From positions 1 through 7,884 of the forward strand of contig JAGHGS010000083.1 in the NCBI GenBank assembly GCA_017888105.1: DNA of 7,884 bases, given 5' to 3'. Below the pieces are notes generated by a model. That model searched no databases. It was not told the origin of the DNA and saw only the letters and a list, made by a program, of their open reading frames with translations. Position 1 is the first letter of the stretch, and every line of letters starts with the position of its first letter. This DNA is from Bacilli bacterium (GTDB lineage Bacteria; Bacillota_I; Bacilli_A; RF39; UBA660). Shown piece after piece: positions 5,033 through 7,884 of the stretch. The position numbers and the translations under genes are program-made.

Positions 5033-5803
5033 GTTTTGAATGTTAGAAGGAATGCGAAGTCGAGTAGCATTCTTTTTTACTAGGTTTTCATCTAAATCTG
5101 GAGTACGACATAAATTTAAAAATTTGTTTGCATCTAATTCATTTGGTATTGCAAAATAAATAGGTAGTACTAGTTTTGATGATTCTATATCGGTTGCTAG
5201 CGTATTTGCTACTTTTGGTACTCGATTTGGAGAGATAAATTCTCCGAAGGTAATTATTTTATTTAGTGATTCAGTTAAGATTTCTTCTTCAATGATTTGA
5301 AATTTTTTTTCTTTGGCAATTTTTAAAGATTCCTGATCGTATTCTTTTTTGTTTAGAAATAAAGAAATTAGAATATCTAAATCAATTTGATTTATTTCTT
5401 CTGTTTCTAACCAATTTATAAAATTTTCAAATTCTTCTACTCGAATCATTAATTCTTCTTTGTTTAAAGATAAAATAATTAAATTATAGAAACATTCGAA
5501 GAGAATAAAAGTGTATCTTCGATCTGTTCTTTCAATTTTTTGTAATGTTTGTTTTATTTTGGCATTTATATTTGTAAATTTTTTATTGCTTACAAATAAC
5601 GTTTTATCGATTCCTTGTGATATTAAAGATTCTTGCTTTGCTATTAATTTTTTTTCTAAAGTTATATTCCATGGTAATACAAGTAATTCTCCATCATAAG
5701 TTAAAACGATTTTATCCGTCATTAATTCATTTTCGCCAAAGCTAATGATATTAGGTTTGTAAAATTCAATGGTCTTCTTTTTTATACTTCCACTAATATA
5801 CAT
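5021..5803 (-). CDS. Hypothetical protein, downstream of ttcA
   Basis: I do not recognise this 260-residue protein. It has no signal peptide, no transmembrane helix and no obvious catalytic motif. The N-terminal part looks beta-rich (MYISGSIKKKTIEFYKP, then IVLTYDGELLVLPW at about 32-45). The middle is lysine- and glutamate-rich and probably helical, and the C-terminal part carries ESSKLVLPIYFAIPNELD and RLRIPSNIQNLIR. The start at 5803 has GGAGA 7 bases upstream (5811-5815). Only 2 bases separate it from the ttcA-like gene, so they form one transcript and may be linked in function, for example as a partner in tRNA modification; that is context inference only. The 3' end overlaps ylbL by 12 bases and contains, on the other strand, the ylbL terminator. 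Confidence 0.8.
   Translation of the reverse strand: MYISGSIKKKTIEFYKPNIISFGENELMTDKIVLTYDGELLVLPWNITLEKKLIAKQESLISQGIDKTLFVSNKKFTNINAKIKQTLQKIERTDRRYTFILFECFYNLIILSLNKEELMIRVEEFENFINWLETEEINQIDLDILISLFLNKKEYDQESLKIAKEKKFQIIEEEILTESLNKIITFGEFISPNRVPKVANTLATDIESSKLVLPIYFAIPNELDANKFLNLCRTPDLDENLVKKNATRLRIPSNIQNLIR
5047..5078 (+). terminator. Intrinsic terminator of ylbL
   Basis: GAATGC (5050-5055) pairs with GCATTC (5067-5072) around an 11-base loop, followed by TTTTTT (5073-5078). The stem can extend to 9 bp through AAG with the first three T. It lies 15 bases after the ylbL stop codon and inside the coding sequence of the convergent gene. Confidence 0.75.
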
Positions 5804-5805
5804 AA

Positions 5806-6639
5806 TTATTTCTCCTTTTTATCATAATCATCTAAGAAAAAATATTTTTGTTCTTCTTTCTTATATCCTAATATTTGATTTAAATTGATATTTTCCATAC
5901 TTTTAAAAATATTATAATCAATATAAGGGTTTATTTTTCTTAAATTGTTTATGAGTTTTTTGATTTCTTTTCTTTTGCTTTTTTCTTCATCTATGTTGTT
6001 TTCCATGGTCATTTTACATGCACAGTTTAGGAATGTTAAATGGTTGTATTTGGCCCAAGCGATAATATCATGTTCTTTAATTAGATACATTGGTCTAATT
6101 AATTCTAATCCAGCAAAGTGTTCACTGTGAAGTTTGGGCATCATAGTTTTGATTTCTGCTCCATAAAACATCGACAAAAGATTGGTTTCAATGACATCAT
6201 CAAAGTGATGACCTAAAGCTATTTTGTTACATTCAAGTTCTCTTGCTTTATTATATAGGTGACCTCTTCGCATTCTAGCACACATATAGCATGGACTTTT
6301 ATGATGCATTACTTCTACGGATGCAAAGATATCACTGTTAAATATTTCGATGGGAATATTTAAATCCTTGGCATTCTTTTTTATTTCTTCTAGGTGTTTA
6401 TCGGTATATCCGGGATTCATTACAACAAAGAAAGCTTCAAAATCGACTTTACCATGTTTTTTAATTTCTTGAAAACATTTGGCCATTAAGAAGGAATCTT
6501 TTCCACCACTAATGCATACCATAATTCTATCATTATCTTTTATTAATTCATAATCTCTTATTGCTTTTGTAAATTTACACCATATTTCTTTACGATATTT
6601 TTTTATAATACTTCGTTCTATTTCTTGATATCTTTCCAT
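5806..6639 (-). CDS. ttcA: TtcA-family tRNA 2-thiolation protein (PP-loop ATPase)
   Basis: TtcA-type enzymes use ATP to activate a tRNA base and insert sulphur, classically forming 2-thiocytidine at position 32, with the help of an iron-sulphur cluster. The 277-residue product shows the PP-loop SGGKDS (44-49), the cysteine pair PCYMC (C117, C120) followed by ARMRRGHLY, the ALGHHFDDVIET motif (141-152), and a third cysteine site in NCACK (C206 or C208). These are all the elements expected of a cluster-bound TtcA-like enzyme. The tail after about residue 215 is charged and divergent. The start at 6639 is set by GAGGTG 5 bases upstream (6645-6650). The gene leads a two-gene operon with the unrecognised protein at 5021-5803. 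Cytidine-32 specificity is inferred from family; related TtcA/TtuA-group enzymes thiolate other positions. Confidence 0.9.
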   Translation of the reverse strand: MERYQEIERSIIKKYRKEIWCKFTKAIRDYELIKDNDRIMVCISGGKDSFLMAKCFQEIKKHGKVDFEAFFVVMNPGYTDKHLEEIKKNAKDLNIPIEIFNSDIFASVEVMHHKSPCYMCARMRRGHLYNKARELECNKIALGHHFDDVIETNLLSMFYGAEIKTMMPKLHSEHFAGLELIRPMYLIKEHDIIAWAKYNHLTFLNCACKMTMENNIDEEKSKRKEIKKLINNLRKINPYIDYNIFKSMENINLNQILGYKKEEQKYFFLDDYDKKEK

Positions 6640-6659
6640 GAGTACACCTCGTGGTTTTT

Positions 6660-6665
6660 ATTATA
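6660..6665 (-). promoter_or_regulatory. Probable -10 of the ttcA operon promoter
   Basis: TATAAT on the minus strand lies about 20 bases before the start codon and just upstream of GAGGTG. No good -35 is visible; TACAAT with a 15-base spacer is the closest, and it lies in the loop of the inverted repeat at 6670-6697. Confidence 0.45.
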
Positions 6666-6669
6666 CTAT

Positions 6670-6697
6670 ATTTTTATAGAATTGTATTTATAAAAAT
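6670..6697. repeat. AT-only inverted repeat in divergent intergenic region
   Basis: ATTTTTATA (6670-6678) is the exact reverse complement of TATAAAAAT (6689-6697), with a 10-base spacer. It sits in the 141-base gap between the divergent ttcA-like and 314-residue genes, over the region where the ttcA -35 should be. It could be an operator, but an AT-only repeat of this length is also plausible by chance in such DNA. Confidence 0.3.
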
Positions 6698-6753
6698 TGA
6701 ACATAACGAGAAATTTATTGGAAAATTTACTAGGTAAAATATTAAATGCATAG

Positions 6754-6759
6754 TATAAT
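6754..6759 (+). promoter_or_regulatory. Probable -10 of the 314-residue gene
   Basis: A perfect TATAAT lies 7 bases before the AGGGAGG ribosome binding site. It is not an extended -10 (TAG precedes it rather than TGn) and there is no clear -35, so it may depend on an activator or be weak. Confidence 0.45.
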
Positions 6760-6780
6760 TAATTTAGGGAGGAATACTTT

Positions 6781-7725
6781 ATGAATAAATTTGAATTAGA
6801 TAAAGTGATGGAATGTTTTGGGTTTGAAAAAAGTGATAATTATAAAATCAATGGATGTAACTATTATCATAGTGGGAAATATTTTACCATAGTTAATGGT
6901 AAGACGCCATATGAATTAGCTTTATTAATAAGGAAAAAATATGATAATGATATATATAAAATAAGAGTGAATGGTAATCATGAATCGGAATTTCCTCGTG
7001 GGGATGTATATGAATATCACATTGATACGATAGAAGGGCTAGTTGCATTTATATTAGAAACCCAAGAATATTATAAATCTCAGGGGTTATATCAAGATTT
7101 AGATCAAGTTTTAAATTTAATTTATTCTAAAATATTACGTGATGTTCGTCCGAATATAAGTGTGTATGATTGGATGTTAGAAAGAGAAAATAGAAGGGAT
7201 TATTTTAAAACATTATTAAGTTCTAAAACATATTTCGATTTTCAATTAAGAAAAAGGATAGAAAGTTTTGATAATGCGGTAAATCCATTTGCTAATAATT
7301 TAGATGTAAATGATTCAATATTTATTACTAGAGGATATGGTTATTGTTCTGATAATTGGTTTTCTCTTGTAGATAAGGAAAGTGATATTGTATTATCTAC
7401 TATAAGAAGTTTAGATGGGTTTGTAATAAAATTACACATTCCTACAGAGAAACCTTTTGAAATTAATGTTTATCATTATTTTGATAAAAATGGGGAAGAA
7501 ATTGCATTTGAAAGATATGATGAATCTGGTTTGACTAGAATAGAGTATAATTTAACTAAATCTATGTTTGGTGAACATTATGGTGAAAAACATATTGTAA
7601 CTTTAGCGGATAAAAAATATATTATTCAAAATTTAGATAAATGCATTTCATTAATAAATGATGTTATAAAAAGAAATATTGTAATTACAACAAATCATTC
7701 AAGAACTTTAAAAAAGAATAAATAA
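6781..7725 (+). CDS. Hypothetical protein, 314 residues
   Basis: I do not recognise this protein. It begins MNKFELDKVMECFGFEKSD at 6781 behind a strong AGGGAGG ribosome binding site (6766-6772, 8 bases upstream), so the start is secure. It has no signal peptide or transmembrane helix. It is rich in Tyr, Asp, Asn and Lys, with the N-terminal third (to about 100) reading as a compact alpha/beta domain containing HSGKYFTIVNGKTPYELALL, a helical middle with YDWMLERENRRDYFKTLL, and a strand-rich C-terminal third. Cysteines are few and scattered. It is a single gene, divergent from the ttcA operon, and its stop codon lies one base before the right-hand copy of the RNA-like repeat. The lack of a recognisable family and the repeat next to it make it the gene here most likely to belong to accessory DNA. 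That is inference. Confidence 0.8.
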   Translation: MNKFELDKVMECFGFEKSDNYKINGCNYYHSGKYFTIVNGKTPYELALLIRKKYDNDIYKIRVNGNHESEFPRGDVYEYHIDTIEGLVAFILETQEYYKSQGLYQDLDQVLNLIYSKILRDVRPNISVYDWMLERENRRDYFKTLLSSKTYFDFQLRKRIESFDNAVNPFANNLDVNDSIFITRGYGYCSDNWFSLVDKESDIVLSTIRSLDGFVIKLHIPTEKPFEINVYHYFDKNGEEIAFERYDESGLTRIEYNLTKSMFGEHYGEKHIVTLADKKYIIQNLDKCISLINDVIKRNIVITTNHSRTLKKNK

Positions 7726-7726
7726 T

Positions 7727-7831
7727 AGAACATAAGAATTAACTTACGTTAATTCGTCGAACCTCACGATTCGTTTTTTCTGCTGTAATTTCTTACATAA
7801 CAGACATTAACTCCGAGAGTCGCTCCCGTAC
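7727..7831 (-). ncRNA. Structured RNA-like repeat element, right copy
   Basis: This is the inverted copy of 1-105, with one difference (T at 7757, opposite G75 of the left copy). Read on the minus strand the hairpins fall at 7814-7828, 7784-7797, 7758-7773 and 7736-7755, with GAAA, GTGA and GTAA loops in the last three. The RNA direction points into the window and converges on the 3' end of the 314-residue gene, as the left copy converges on trmB. On the minus strand TATAAA (7850-7845) precedes the element and could serve as a poor -10. The 53 bases after the element on the plus strand are AT-rich and hold nothing else I can support. Confidence 0.6.
7758..7779 (+). terminator. Possible terminator of the 314-residue gene within the repeat
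   Basis: On the plus strand CGAACC and GATTCG form a hairpin with loop TCAC and one C-A mismatch, followed by TTTTTT (7774-7779). It lies 32 bases after the stop codon. It is the reverse face of the third hairpin of the RNA-like element, so the element may end transcription of the gene that runs into it. The mismatch weakens the case. Confidence 0.35.
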
Positions 7832-7884
7832 TTCTTTTATTTATTTTATATTCCTATTTTAATTTAATTGTTGTAACATTTCAA

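Noticed and set aside
3814..6130. Short frames opposite larger genes (plus 3814-4002, minus 4571-4765, plus 5511-5699, plus 5945-6130)
   Set aside because: Each is antisense to a well supported gene, without a ribosome binding site or recognisable product.
1..7884. Mycoplasma-type genetic code (TGA as Trp)
   Set aside because: Genes at 2105-2563 and 5021-5803 end in TGA, with overlaps and terminators placed accordingly, and all Trp residues noted are TGG.

Overview
The window is AT-rich, uses TGA as a stop codon (genetic code 11), and carries purine-rich ribosome binding sites. Most promoters I can place are extended -10 promoters of the TGnTATAAT type. Together with a ylbJ-like and a ylbL-like gene side by side and short comG-like prepilins, this suggests a low-GC Bacillota, probably class Bacilli and possibly an uncultured gut or rumen lineage. 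The lineage is an inference from gene content only.

Layout, left to right. Positions 1-105 hold a compact element that reads as structured RNA. A copy matching at 104 of 105 positions lies in inverted orientation at 7727-7831, so the two copies bracket nearly the whole window. Next is trmB (minus), with a terminator hairpin lying over its stop codon. Positions 797-1418 hold no ordinary gene. They contain two tandem transcription units, each with an extended -10 promoter, an Asn-codon-rich segment that would read as the C-terminal end of a C-type-lectin/FGE-fold protein (ending RGVRPISF), a nearly identical 3' tail, and a terminator-like hairpin. They look like template repeats of a diversity-generating retroelement (DGR), but no reverse transcriptase, accessory protein or target gene lies in the window.

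A plus-strand operon follows: a DedA-family membrane protein and two minor pseudopilin-like proteins. It converges on a minus-strand YlbJ-like membrane protein. That gene diverges from a Lon-like membrane protease, YlbL (plus), which converges on a minus-strand pair: a TtcA-family tRNA thiolation enzyme and an unrecognised 260-residue protein. The ylbL terminator lies inside the neighbouring gene, and that gene's terminator lies inside ylbL. Last is an unrecognised 314-residue gene (plus) that ends directly against the right-hand copy of the RNA-like element.

The recognisable genes are mostly housekeeping: tRNA modification (trmB, ttcA), envelope and membrane biology (dedA, ylbJ, ylbL) and pilus or DNA-uptake components (two pseudopilins). 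The items most likely to be new are the twin orphan template-like RNA units and the 105-bp element with three consecutive GNRA-tetraloop hairpins.
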